64,000 bases of DNA, from positions 1 to 64,000 of the forward strand of contig NW_024881532.1 in the NCBI RefSeq assembly GCF_019059575.1. The letters are read 5' to 3'. Shown one piece after another: positions 24,074-33,998 of this stretch. The first letter of the stretch is position 1. Every line of letters starts with the position of its first letter. The notes beneath the pieces are model-generated. The model saw nothing but the letters and a program-made list of their open reading frames with translations, ran no database searches and was not told the origin of the DNA. The translations under genes were made by a program, and so were the position numbers. Source of the stretch: Amphibalanus amphitrite. Its lineage: Eukaryota > Arthropoda > Thecostraca > Balanomorpha > Balanidae.

Positions 24074-27000
24074 CTGGCGACGACGGGAGAGGGAGTCAGA
24101 ACGGCTGTATACTGTCAAAATATCACACTGGTGGGGGAAATGGACTGTACAGAACATGAAACACAGGACACCAGCAGCTTCACCGGGAACGACTGGCGAG
24201 GACGGGAGAGAGACAGAGGGCCAGAACAACTGTAGACTGTCACAACATCTGCGTATTGGTGGGGAGACACACAGACGGTTAAACATCCAGCAGCTCCACC
24301 GGGGACGATTGGCGACGGCGGGGAGAGTCAGAACTCAGAAGGGCTGTACACATAACATCTGCGCATTGGTGGGGAAACACAGACGGTAGAACACACGGCA
24401 GCTCCTCCGGGAACGACTGGGGACGACAGGCAGAGACAGACGGTCAGAACGTATAACTAGTGGCAGGGAGAAACAGGAGACACATGGGACACAGAGAGAC
24501 AAGAAAGACAAAAAATGATCTGATGCAATCATGCATACCATCAAGCGTCAGAATACCGTCACAATGTATACAGTCCAAACATTCACGTAAGGTAGGGTAA
24601 GACAAGCCGTAGAACAAAATACAGGTAACCAGCAGCACTAGGTATTGGGAAACCTGATGGAGGGGAGGACATTAAAGGGACTATCCCACCTTTAACATGG
24701 GGTTTGAGTTGAGATAGCCAAGTTTGCGGCGAGGTTCAGAAACCACTATCTATCTAGGTTGCAACCCCCGCGGCCTCTTGGTGTTGAAGAAATTCGTTCC
24801 CTTCATTTGAAAATGGGCCTTGTACAAGGCCCTATCTTCAACATGGAGCGACCGTTAGTGTGACGTCACCTCGTTTAGTCATTCTGATTTAAATGGGTTT
24901 GTTCGTTGAAAAATCGCTTAAAACTTGGTCTGAACTTTGTTTTGGTGCCTACAGAGTAAAAAGAATCAGCTTTATGACAGTAATGTGGGCTGGGGAAGGA
25001 GGTAATTTTGGGCTGTGACGTCACATATTTAAAAGTTTGTGTTTGGAATATGGGAAGCCTAAGATGTTTAATGAAAAATAAATGCCAGAACCGTGTTCCT
25101 GGTCATCCAATCTATAAAGTCGGGCACAATCTAACTGGTTTTAACAACATTTTAGAAGGTGGGATAGTCCCTTTAAAGGGGAGTCGTACATCATCGGTAC
25201 CAACTAGATTAGTCGCGTGGTCGCCATCATGTTCTGACCAGTTAACTCGGTTCAGACTCACAAGGAAAGATGAGTTATAACAGCTTTGATCAGCTGTTAT
25301 TGTTACTTTGATCAAATGCAGCCACACATGGCTTTCTACAGTAACAATGAAGGTCATATTTGAACTTGATGTGACGGTGGCGATTAATTCAGATATTAAA
25401 TTATCTGTGACCTGATACAATCAAACTGGAGTACTTTACAGATGAGTTAGAACACTCGGGTGCACTACTTGTTTAAAAGCTGAGCCAAACGCTTTGCGAC
25501 ATTTATTTTCTCGGAGATAAATGAAATGTGATACTAATGAGACTAATGAGAACAAAATTTCAGTAAACAAATTTTCGATACGCATCATCAGCACATGGCA
25601 AACCCAAATGTTTATCTCGTTGAAATTTTGAGGCACCAAGAGTCTGAGAGGACATTGTAACTGTATGCATTTTTAGGCTTGCATCTATTTTTAGACGAGG
25701 TCACTGATAAAATATTCGAGCTTACGCGGAAACATGCATCACCATAAGCTCCAATGTCGGCAAGGAGTGTCATGGTGCGGGTCTCTTCAAAAGTGCTGAT
25801 CCATGAAATCAGAAGAGCAGCTGGTGAAGTTAAAAAGCATAACTTTTTGTCAACGTCCTAATTTCAAGATTGACATGAGGGGTCACATTTCTTAAAAAAT
25901 ATCTATGCAGCAAAATATGCCAGCAGAGAAATGACACCGGGAGACAGGAGTGCGAATCATAACGACTGAAATTAGGACTACCCGACGTTTGGACTATTTG
26001 CAGGCGTTTGAGGCTACATCAATTCAGCTACGTTTTTTATGTCTTTGTCCACAGCCAACAAAACACTGTAGTTCAGTCTAACAGGCAGCAGAATGAAACT
26101 CACAAATCTGCTGCTGGTGGACGGATATCCGCAGTTCCCAAATACGCCGCAACCGACATGAAATAAGTTTTTTACACCAGCTTCATGGTTTCAATTGAAG
26201 CTTTCTCATCTTGTGCAAAAAACATGCTAGACTTTACCGACAATCATATTGCTTCTGAAAATGTGGAGTTTCCTTTCCAGCAAAGCGTAGAAGGACCGAA
26301 GCATGCAGACTGCAGAACCTGACACCACCATTCCACCTAGCGTTGCGAAACTCGCGTGAGATCATGAGTGTCATTAAAATGCCTGGGGCGCCTGGCCACG
26401 AGGGCGTTGCAACATGGATGGAAAGCGGACCAACACATGATATGTAGTCAGTCACCCTTTGAACTTGGTCCAGCCGATTGTTTTCACAGACTAAAGGCGG
26501 CGTGGCTGAACTTTCGCAACCCAAGGAGTGTGTCGAGATTAAGTAGGGGTGTTTTGGCAGATAAACAAAATAAATGGGTCGTCCGACTTAATAAATCGAC
26601 AAGTAAGTATTCATTTTTAAAGCCACGCGCGTAACCAAAGGGCTGCAAAATTCGAAAAAATCACTAGCGAATGCGGAAGCAAAAAATGGATCAATTTTTC
26701 CAACCAAGTCAACTGTAAAATTTCTTGTGTAATTTGAAGCGGAACGATTGTTAAGTCTGATGACCCCCAGCGGCTACGACTTATGAAAGGCGAGTGGGAG
26801 ACCATTGGCAAGTCTCCGGAATAAAACCGGAAACCCTAGACTATTTCCAGCAATATTTACCCATCCTCATACAAGAGACGTCCAGACCCCAAATACCGTT
26901 GGGATCATTCAACCCCTTGGTTTTAGTTACCTAATTTCTGCCGAGTGGCGAGACCAGCACTGTCAATAAACATCCCGACAGTGCAGCCCATGCACTCTGC

Positions 27001-30000
27001 AAGATGCGACACGGTCTCATCATCCTACCAGCCACGTGTCTCCATTAAACGGAAACTGGGACGGGCGTGATGCAACCGGTACGACTCCGCCCCATTTAAA
27101 CACAGCAGACAGCGCGTCAAATGACGTCATTGAGTAAACAGCTCGAAAGGGGCAGTATACAAATGACGTCACGGCTCGCCAGGCAGCCCGCCAGGTGCTC
27201 CACACGTGGGTTTGTGAACAGGTGGGGCGGAGTTCTGTTACCCACGGGGGGGGGGGGGCTTAGCTCCCAGCCCGTCGGCCGGTGGGGACGGCCCCGCCCG
27301 GGCTGCTATCGCCCCATATCTAGCCACCGTGGCATAAATCCTATCAGCTATAATCGATAACTGATCGACCGATAAGGACATCTCGCCAGCTCCGTCAAAG
27401 ACCAGCCGCGCGCCGGGAGAGGGAACGTCCGGGACTGTACCTTGGACGGAAGCCAGGATAAGGAGGCTACCTTCTTTGTGGCCTGCGCCGACGCCGGACG
27501 CTCCTCGGCCGGTGGCAGGCCCAGCATCTTGCGGTACATGCTCTTCTGCTCCTCGGCCTGTTTTCGCTGAACTCCCTGTGAGAACGGAGGGAGCCGCGCT
27601 CAGACGACAAGTGAATGGACGAGACGGAGTACAGGGTTACACGTATGTAAGCAGCACGTTAAAAATTTAGTTCAGAGGAGAAATACATTTGCAGCATAGC
27701 TGGGTAGGGCATAAGAAATCGACTGAACCTTTACGTTATGGGCAGTGCTCAAGAGCTAATTGCATACCATCCAGAAATTAAGTCATAAAAACGTCATTCG
27801 CTACATCATCATCCAAACTTACAACATTTACACAAACGCTACCGCGCACTCCTAGCCCCTCGCTGGTGTCCCCATTCATACTCGCTGCTCGCCTTAACAA
27901 ACACACCCACCACCGCCCCTTCCCCAGCCCTACCCCGTCCGCAGTACGCACCAGCACGCGGTTGAGCTCGGCCTGAACGGTGCGGTTGTCAGGACTGTGT
28001 TTGAGCGCCTCTCGCAGCGTCTCGGCCGCGTCCGCCACCTGGTTCTGTGCCATCAGCACCTTGCCCTTCCTGAACAGCGCCTTGACGTTGTTGGGCTGGC
28101 AGGTTAGCACCAGCTGGAGGGAGCGCAGAGCCGCGTCGTATGCCTCGAGCTTCATCTGGGCGGCTGCCATGTTGTTGTGCACCTTGAGCCGCTCCTCGAA
28201 GAGCAGGTGCACGTCGTCGGGCAGACCCTGAAGAGGGTCGGGTCGGGTCAGGTCAGGTCGGGTCAGTCAGGTCAGGGAGGTTAGGTCACGGCCGCTGGGA
28301 CTACGCCTCTGAGTCATATCGATTCATATCAGTGTGAATAGGAGTCTAAATTCCGACGGCAGACGGGCAGTCGGTAATGAATTAACGTAATAAAACGTGG
28401 CGCCATGTGGCCAAAAATGAAACGGCGCCAGGTCTGTTCGTCGGTCGGGCAGCGGGCGGTCATTTGCTGGATCGAGTCCGACTGGAAACCGACTAAAACC
28501 GGCGCAATCCGGTTAAGTGCTTAGTATAACACTTCGCTTGTCGGTCCGAAATGGGTAACGGAAAACACCAACGGCCCAAGTGAAATACGACGGTAATATT
28601 GCTAGTGAATAACCACGTCACCCTACTATCTTAGTTAGATATCCCATCGTCTCACTATCAGTAGTGGACTGTTTTCCGTCCGATAGCCGTCGATAACGAC
28701 GTCGATAACGATAACGATAACGACATGGCCTCACACCCCTGGGCAATTTCACCAACCGCCTGACTGCTGCTGACAAAATCTTCCTCTGGAAGACAGTAGT
28801 GCTGCCGGCACTGATCTTCGGCTGTGAGACGGCTCCCCTCAGCTCCGCCGACATTGAGCGTCTAGACTCGCGACAGGCTTCGCTGATCAAGGCAGCGCTG
28901 GGTCTGCCGCGTTCTGCGCACCATACGGCTCTTTTGATTGCTGCTGGGGTGCCTCGCATCGGTGAGGTGCTGCGAGGTGATGCCCTCCGCGCATTCCGTA
29001 ATGCTTTCCGCGCTGACCACCGTCTTCGCCAAGCCTACGTCACTGGACTGGCCAGACTTGCTACGTACCCCGAGCAGTTGGATGGGTCGTTTATTGGCCA
29101 CGTATATAATCTGTGTGGTAAGAATTTCGGCGCTATCATGCACATCGCTGCTGGGTACGTCGATCACGACATAGTCCGGGCACCACTCCAAGAAAGCGGT
29201 CTTGTAGACAGTTTGAAGATGGTTTTGGCAAGCAACTGTCAGGCCTCGCGGCGCCTGTTAAGACTACTAACCTCCTGAGTGCTGATTAACTGTGTGTGTG
29301 GGTGGGTGGGGTGGGGGGGGGGGGTATGTATCTTTTTGTCGCATGACGATGCTGAATAAACAATAATAATAATAATAATAGCGTCAGCTGACTGACACAC
29401 AGTGAGAACGGGTACAGGCTGATGCTGCAGCTACACATTATGAATTACACAGTACATTACACCCAACTGCCACAGTATCACCAGAACTATTGGAATGCGA
29501 TTACCCAGAGGTAGCACTAACCAAAACCAGCCTTGTTCCGGAACTTGTTGTAAAATGTGGAATCATTTTGATAAACTAAGTCCAGCAAAGAGTACCCCAC
29601 CTCAATGACACCAACAGACTATCTCATGAACCAAAGCTGACTGCATTGTAGCTAAGCATAAGAAATATCAGCTGGTTTTAAAATCCATTCATTCAAGCTG
29701 GATTATCCCCTGGCACCTTGTGCTTAGCCACACACATTACAGCCAAGCCAGCACTAGATCGATAAGCGCCGGAAACCGGCGGCAGTGTGGCTTATCGACG
29801 TATCGACGCGGCGGAACGCTCCCGAACAGCCGGCTCGCCCGGTCGGTGACGGTGGCAGCGCCGCCCCCCCCCCCCCCGCACACACCCGGGGAACCTACCG
29901 TGAACTCATCAGATTCGTTGTCGAAAAAGTCCAGCGCCCGTCGGTAGCACTGGATGGCGTGGTTGAAGTCCTCGCGCTTGAACCACCAGTTGCCGCGGTC

Positions 30001-32402
30001 TCGCTTCTGACTCCTGAGAGGAGGGAGAGGTTGTTGGATTATAGAGTAACAGTGACAGTGAGGAAATTGTAACATGGTGGCAGGGGCATGCGCCACCAGA
30101 CCATACAGAGTAGCCCCACAAGCCCGCAGGCCGCAGTAAAATACACCAAAGCTTGCAAACTTGTTCCTGCAAATCTGCGAGATGGCGCTTCTATTCGTTC
30201 CCAATGCGTGGTGCCTGGGATGGTCGGGAGCCACTGACCCGATCATCCCACCCGAGCCCGCCACTGATCCAATCCCCCTCCCCCGAGTCCCTTACTGACC
30301 CGATCTCGAGGCGCTGCTCGGCGCTCATCTCCTCATACTTTGGCTCCGGCTGGACGCTCTCCAGCTGTACAGTGAAGATCAGGTTCGTGTTGGGAGGCAC
30401 AGCGTCGTCCAGACCCTTCTCGCCATACGCGAACCTGAGAGAAGAACGTCCTAAGTCAGAGAACAACAGAGGCAGCGCGACGTTAGGGTGGGGGTGGGGG
30501 GGTGGGGGGTTGGAGTATGATTCGGGATCGGCTATTAGCTTGAACGTCCGTTGACCTTTTGGGCTCGAAAAACGAAAATGCATGTGAAACTGGTTGGGTG
30601 TACAAAATATCGTGGACCTACAAAAGAAAGAATGATGCAGATCCATCACAAACGGTACCTATCGCGTAGATACTCAAGCGACGATCTGTCCTCTGTCTAG
30701 CCCTTTGGCTGGGCTCCTGCGAGTGCGGACTACCCCATTATGATTCTTATCAGGCGTCAGCCGGGCGTTTATCAAGTGGGTAGTAAACAATGGCACCAGT
30801 CAATAAGATATCCCCGTCAACCCCTTGTCAATTCACCAGGTCCCGCCAGATGATTATCAGACTAGTACAACTCAAACATTTATAAAACTTCTTAAAATAT
30901 TGCCGGCCACTCGTCAGTACATTCTTGCTTCCTGGTCATGATCTTCCACCAGCTCCCGACGACGAACGCCCTTGCTCTCTGCACCATCTCGCCTCCTCCG
31001 TTGCCGCTGTCCCGTCCCTTTCTAGACACTGACCCACCTGGCATCCATGTAGACCTCGACCGTCTCCGCCGTCCCCTCCCCTCAATGACACCCACCTGGC
31101 GTCCATGTAGACCTCGGCCGTCTCTCCGGGCTGCATCAGGCCCACGGCCATGTCCAGACCGGTGATCACCTCTCCGTCTCCCAGGCCGAATGTCAGCCGC
31201 TCGGGCAGACCGCTCACCGGCCGTCCGTCCTCAAAGTGGGCAGAGAGGTGCACGGAGGCCAGCTGACTGCGCTGCGGTCGGTCGGAGCGGTCACCGCGGC
31301 CGGCCGTCAGCACCTGTGGAGGAGAGGAGTCGGTCAGCGCGGTCAACTCACAGAGAGGTCGGTCAGAGGTGTCACCCCTGCCGGGGTACAGCACCTGCCA
31401 CGGATAAGTCGGTCGGACTCACGGCTCCGAGTGGCAAGCAAGGAGGGGTCCGGGAATGTATATACATACACAAAATACACAACATTATAACCACCTGCGA
31501 TAGCGGCGACAATTCACTGATCTCATACATTGTAGATCCAAGAGCATCCCTATTCCCTACTACTTTTATGTCTACCAAACCCCGATACGCACCTTCTTTT
31601 TTAGCTGTCCGTTGCCGACGATATCGAGCCAGCCGTCGTCGTCGGTGTCCGGGTCCTGGCGCCGGTTATCCAGCGAGCGCTGCAGGCTGGCCTCCTGCTT
31701 GGCCTTCTCCAGCGTGTCCGAGACCACCGAGCGCGCCAGCTTCTCGACGTCGGCCATCTCGGGGCCGCGCCGCTCGGCCATCGACGCCGGCGCCGACGAC
31801 TGCCGCTCCGGCTCCGGCTCTGTGTCACAGCCGGAGTCGTCCTGGCCGGAATCGGCCGGAGGTGCCGCGGGGGGTTCCGCAGGGGGCGCGGCCGGAGGTT
31901 CGGCAGGAGCTTCACCAGGAGCTTCAGCAGGGGCTTCAGCAGGCGGGGCTACGGCAGCTGGAGGAGACGCAGCATCGGCAGAGTGCGAGGAATCAGACTT
32001 CTCTGAAGGCACAGATGAAAGCTCAGCAGGGGTTGGGGATTCTGTGGGCTCAGAAGATGGCTTATCTTGAGTGGCCTTGCAGGGAGAATCCACTGAACCA
32101 TTGGCTGTTGAGCTGTCTGAATTCGGCTGGGGCTCAGAAGAACCACCAGAAGGCAGATCAGGCTTTTCTTGCAGCTGAGCAGGCTCTGCCTTATCTCCTG
32201 CCATGTGACTAGCCAGTGATACAGGCACTGGCTCCACTTCAGATGCCACAGGCTTTGTGTCTTTTTCAGCAGACTGTGTGGGTGCATCTCCAGAAGACTG
32301 CACTGCTGACTCAGGCGTGGACTCAGTGCTCAGGCCATCCTGGAGTGGTGAAGGTGAACTGTTGGCCTGCACAGCATCCCCTGCAGTTTGTGCCTCAGAC
32401 AT
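23993..32402 (-). CDS. FKBP8: FKBP8/FKBP38-like tail-anchored TPR immunophilin, 7 coding exons
   Basis: The exons are 31593-32402, 31096-31313, 30300-30434, 29899-30013, 27952-28227, 27471-27575 and 23993-24073. They join in frame to 1740 nt (579 residues). The order is: a disordered Pro/Glu/Ser/Ala-rich N-terminus (1-255), WLDIVGNGQLKKK (human EEWLDILGNGLLRKK), a divergent FKBP fold (271-388), TPR helices (about 390-515, with [13 protein letters not shown]), YRKMLG, and a C-terminal transmembrane anchor (554-579). In other animals FKBP8 sits on the outer mitochondrial membrane and ER, binds Hsp90 and Bcl-2, and acts in mitophagy and TOR control (Drosophila zonda). The N-terminus is much longer than in the 412-residue human protein. 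Exon 7 could instead end at a second donor (gtacag) near 27438. Confidence 0.94.
24160..24470. repeat. Tandem copies of the FKBP8 last-exon acceptor
   Basis: Units of about 105-120 bp starting cagcttcaccgggaacgact, then ggcgacgacgggagag, gtcagaac.gctgta, and ggtggggaaacacaga begin near 24055 (the real exon edge), 24172, 24288 and 24392. Divergence increases away from the exon. Confidence 0.85.
24676..25172 (+). mobile_element. 497-bp TTAA MITE, copy 1
   Basis: TTAA (24672-75 and 25173-76) flanks inverted ends agggactatcccacctt and aaggtgggatagtccct. It is nearly identical over its full length to 33502-33998. The open frames inside are shared by both copies but look like chance. Confidence 0.92.
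25177..27470. other. Remainder of FKBP8 intron 7
   Basis: Mostly unrecognised. A GTG-started open frame at 26368-26634 (plus) reads with protein-like composition (CSQSPFELGPADCFHRLK, SVSRLSRGVLADKQNKW) and may be a transposase relic, but its family is unknown. Poly-G at 27246-27258. Confidence 0.4.
27471..27575 (-). CDS. FKBP8: FKBP8 exon: linker with YRKMLG motif
   Basis: This 105-nt exon reads GVQRKQAEEQKSMYRKMLGL then PPAEERPASAQATKK. YRKMLG is conserved with human FKBP8. The chosen donor is gtagcc; an alternative donor 33 nt downstream (gtacag) would add VASLSWLPSK, also in frame. Confidence 0.88.
27952..28227 (-). CDS. FKBP8: FKBP8 exon: TPR2-TPR3
   Basis: This 276-nt exon has phase 0 at both ends. 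It reads GLPDDVHLLFEERLKVHNNM, then AAAQMKLEAYDAALRSLQLV and [20 protein letters not shown]. The last block is nearly identical to [20 protein letters not shown] in human FKBP8. The donor is gtgcgt. Confidence 0.96.
28228..28295. repeat. gggtc/aggtc short tandem repeat at an FKBP8 acceptor
   Basis: A run of gggtc and aggtc pentamers starts directly at the acceptor of the TPR exon and forms its pyrimidine tract on the coding strand. Confidence 0.7.
28727..29382 (+). mobile_element. 5'-truncated LINE 3' end
   Basis: A continuous frame reads GLTPLGNFTNRLTAADKIFL, WKTVVLPALIFGCETAPLSS, ERLDSRQASLIKAALGLPRS and on to ...RLLRLLTS stop. This is the post-reverse-transcriptase tail typical of Jockey/CR1-like non-LTR elements (VLP.L.YGCE.). 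A G-rich 3' UTR and (AAT)n follow at 29359-29382. It lies antisense in an FKBP8 intron and its upstream ORF is missing. Confidence 0.85.
29899..30013 (-). CDS. FKBP8: FKBP8 exon: first TPR helix pair
   Basis: This 115-nt exon reads SQKRDRGNWWFKREDFNHAI, then QCYRRALDFFDNESDEFT. It matches the RGN..F....F..A...Y..A pattern of TPR1 in FKBP proteins. The donor is gtaggt. A LINE remnant occupies the next intron in the opposite orientation. Confidence 0.93.
30225..30299. repeat. Copies of the FKBP8 FKBP-exon donor
   Basis: actgacccgatc-like units at 30231 and 30260 precede the true donor at 30293-30304, about 30 bp apart. Confidence 0.65.
30300..30434 (-). CDS. FKBP8: FKBP8 exon: FKBP-domain C-terminal half
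   Basis: This 135-nt exon reads FAYGEKGLDDAVPPNTNLIF, then TVQLESVQPEPKYEEMS and AEQRLEIG. YG..G....(I/V)PP.....F.V.L is the closing strand pattern of FKBP domains. Degenerate copies of its donor sequence (gatcgggtcagt on the coding strand) lie at 30231 and 30260. Confidence 0.93.
31031..31071. repeat. 58-bp-offset copy of an FKBP8 donor junction
   Basis: The segment cccacctggcatccatgtag, acctcgaccgtctc repeats cccacctggcgtccatgtag, acctcggccgtctc of the real exon edge at 31091-31131. Confidence 0.85.
31096..31313 (-). CDS. FKBP8: FKBP8 exon: FKBP-domain N-terminal half
   Basis: This 218-nt exon reads VLTAGRGDRSDRPQRSQLAS, then LTFGLGDGEVITGLDMAVGL and MQPGETAEVYMDA. It aligns with [23 protein letters not shown] of human FKBP8. 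Both junctions are duplicated nearby: an acceptor copy around 31360-31400 (VLYPGRGDTSDRP) and a donor copy at 31031-31071. Confidence 0.93.
31345..31420. repeat. Copy of an FKBP8 acceptor junction
   Basis: The segment aggtcggtcagaggtgtcac to cagcacctgccacggataag mirrors the exon start and acceptor at 31280-31340. On the coding strand it would read VLYPGRGDTSDRP against the exon's VLTAGRGDRSDRP. Confidence 0.8.
31593..32402 (-). CDS. FKBP8: FKBP8 first coding exon: acidic/Pro-rich N-terminus
   Basis: This exon holds 270 codons. ATG at 32402 has A at -3 (aaccATG) and lies 21 nt inside an exon whose acceptor (tttttcag) is at 32424, so a noncoding upstream exon is expected. The protein begins MSEAQTAGDAVQANSSPSPL. 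It is low-complexity, with degenerate E-A-P-A-E-P-P-A repeats around residues 160-190, and ends in DDDGWLDIVGNGQLKKK. An upstream in-frame ATG at 32441 would fall in the intron. Confidence 0.9.
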
Positions 32403-32423
32403 GGTTGTAAAAGCTGTCCTTTC

Positions 32424-33497
32424 CTGAAAAAGTGTAATCAATTATAATCAGCTCATATTGTTTGTTTATTGGGGTTCAGAGCGTGCCAACTACTAAGGTC
32501 ATTTTGTGCCCATCAGCTTGTAATCAGCTCGTAAAAATATGTATACTCTGGAGATAAGTACATGGGAGAGAAAAGCGAAATGCTGAGCATGAGCCACTAC
32601 AGATAGGTCCATATCAATGAAGGAAGTCAAATCACCAGGTCCCAGATCCTATCCAAGTCAGTGCCCAGTTCAAGTAGCATAAAATAGATACCCAACCCCT
32701 ATCCAAGCCACTGGCAGATTCAGAAGAAATCTTTGGATGTTGGTGTTGGGAAAGCATACCCACTACAGGCTAACCAAAATAAATATTCAGAGCACCCCTT
32801 AGCTCTTGCTTCTTGGGACTTCAACCAGTCTTAAACTGGAGCAAAAGCCTAAAATATGAATGCACATAACTCATGGCATAAACACAAGAGAGCCCCAGAA
32901 ACTGACTTTATCTAAGCCCTAGCCATTAAAAAAAACTGAAATAGTAAGACAAATTAAGCCTGACAAAACTAGGAACTGGGAAAGAACAAAGAGTTAAAAT
33001 GCCTAGATCACTCTGCTCTTTGATCACATGAAATGCAGGTAGGTACAGGTCTCATGGGTTTTAGCAGTTGGTTTTGCCCCTAAGTATGAAAGTTAGCAAA
33101 TTTCTGGCTATATATTCTAAAGCTTGTGATTCATTTGTTTTGTGCACATGCCTGCTATACTCCCCTACAATGGCCTCATTGTATACCTATCAACTAGTTT
33201 CTGAGATGTAGGTAGCCAAAAATGTAAAAAGGCAAAACCTACTGCTTAAACCTGTGAGCGGTACCTACCTATCACTATGGATTGGGGAAAACTGAGAAAA
33301 GTAGCAAGAGCAAAAGTTCTTGGTCAGAAATTTCTCAGATATTTATGCGGCAATATAAATGTGCATGATTCAACAGCTGCTAAAACTCTGTTCTTAGGCT
33401 CATCAGACTTAAATGAACCTGAGGCTATGGTTACACCAACAGTAAAATAGCGGCCTGCCACAATTTTTTGCCGAGAGACAGCTTCACATTCAGAGCG
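32424..33497. other. FKBP8 5' intron
   Basis: AT-richer sequence upstream of the first coding exon. A roughly 100-bp piece at 32460-32545 (gtttgtttattggggtt, aaggtcattttg.gcccatc) matches 5967-6060. The noncoding first exon and promoter were not located. Confidence 0.45.
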
Positions 33498-33501
33498 TTA
33501 A

Positions 33502-33998
33502 AGGGACTATCCCACCTTTAACATGGGGTTTGAGTTGAGATAGCCAAGTTTGCGGCGAGGTTCAGAAACCACTATCTATCTAGGTTGGAACCCCCGCGGC
33601 CTCTTGGTGTTGAAGAAATTCGTTCCCTTCATTTGAAAATGGGCCTTGTACAAGGCCCTATCTTCAACATGGAGCGACCGTTAGTGTGACGTCACCTCGT
33701 TAAGTCATTCTGATTTAAAAGGGTTTGTCCGTTGAAAAATCGCTTAAAACTTGGTCTGAACTTTGTTGTGGTGCCTACAGAGTAAAAAGAATCAGCTTTA
33801 TGACAGTAATGTGGCCTGGGGAAGGAGGTAATTTTGGGCTGTGACGTCACATATTTGAAAGTTTGTGTTTGGAATATGGGAAGCCTAAGATGTTTCATGA
33901 AAAATAAATGCCAGAACCGTGTTCCTGGTCATCCAATCTATAAAGTCGGGCACAATTTAACTGGTTTTAACAACATTTTAGAAGGTGGGATAGTCCCT
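33502..33998 (+). mobile_element. 497-bp TTAA MITE, copy 2
   Basis: Same length, ends and TTAA flanks (33498-33501 and 33999-34002) as copy 1, with only a handful of differences. Recent activity is implied. Confidence 0.92.

Noticed and set aside
24011-24389. Frames in repeated S-F-T-G-N-D-W units
   Set aside because: They come from tandem copies of the FKBP8 last-exon acceptor on the opposite strand.
25008-25280. Small gene MGCDVTYLKVCVWNMGSLRC..., also at 33834
   Set aside because: It lies inside the two 497-bp MITEs; conservation reflects copy identity, not coding selection.
31190-32212. 340-codon plus-strand frame opposite FKBP8
   Set aside because: It is the antisense shadow of GC-rich FKBP8 coding exons.
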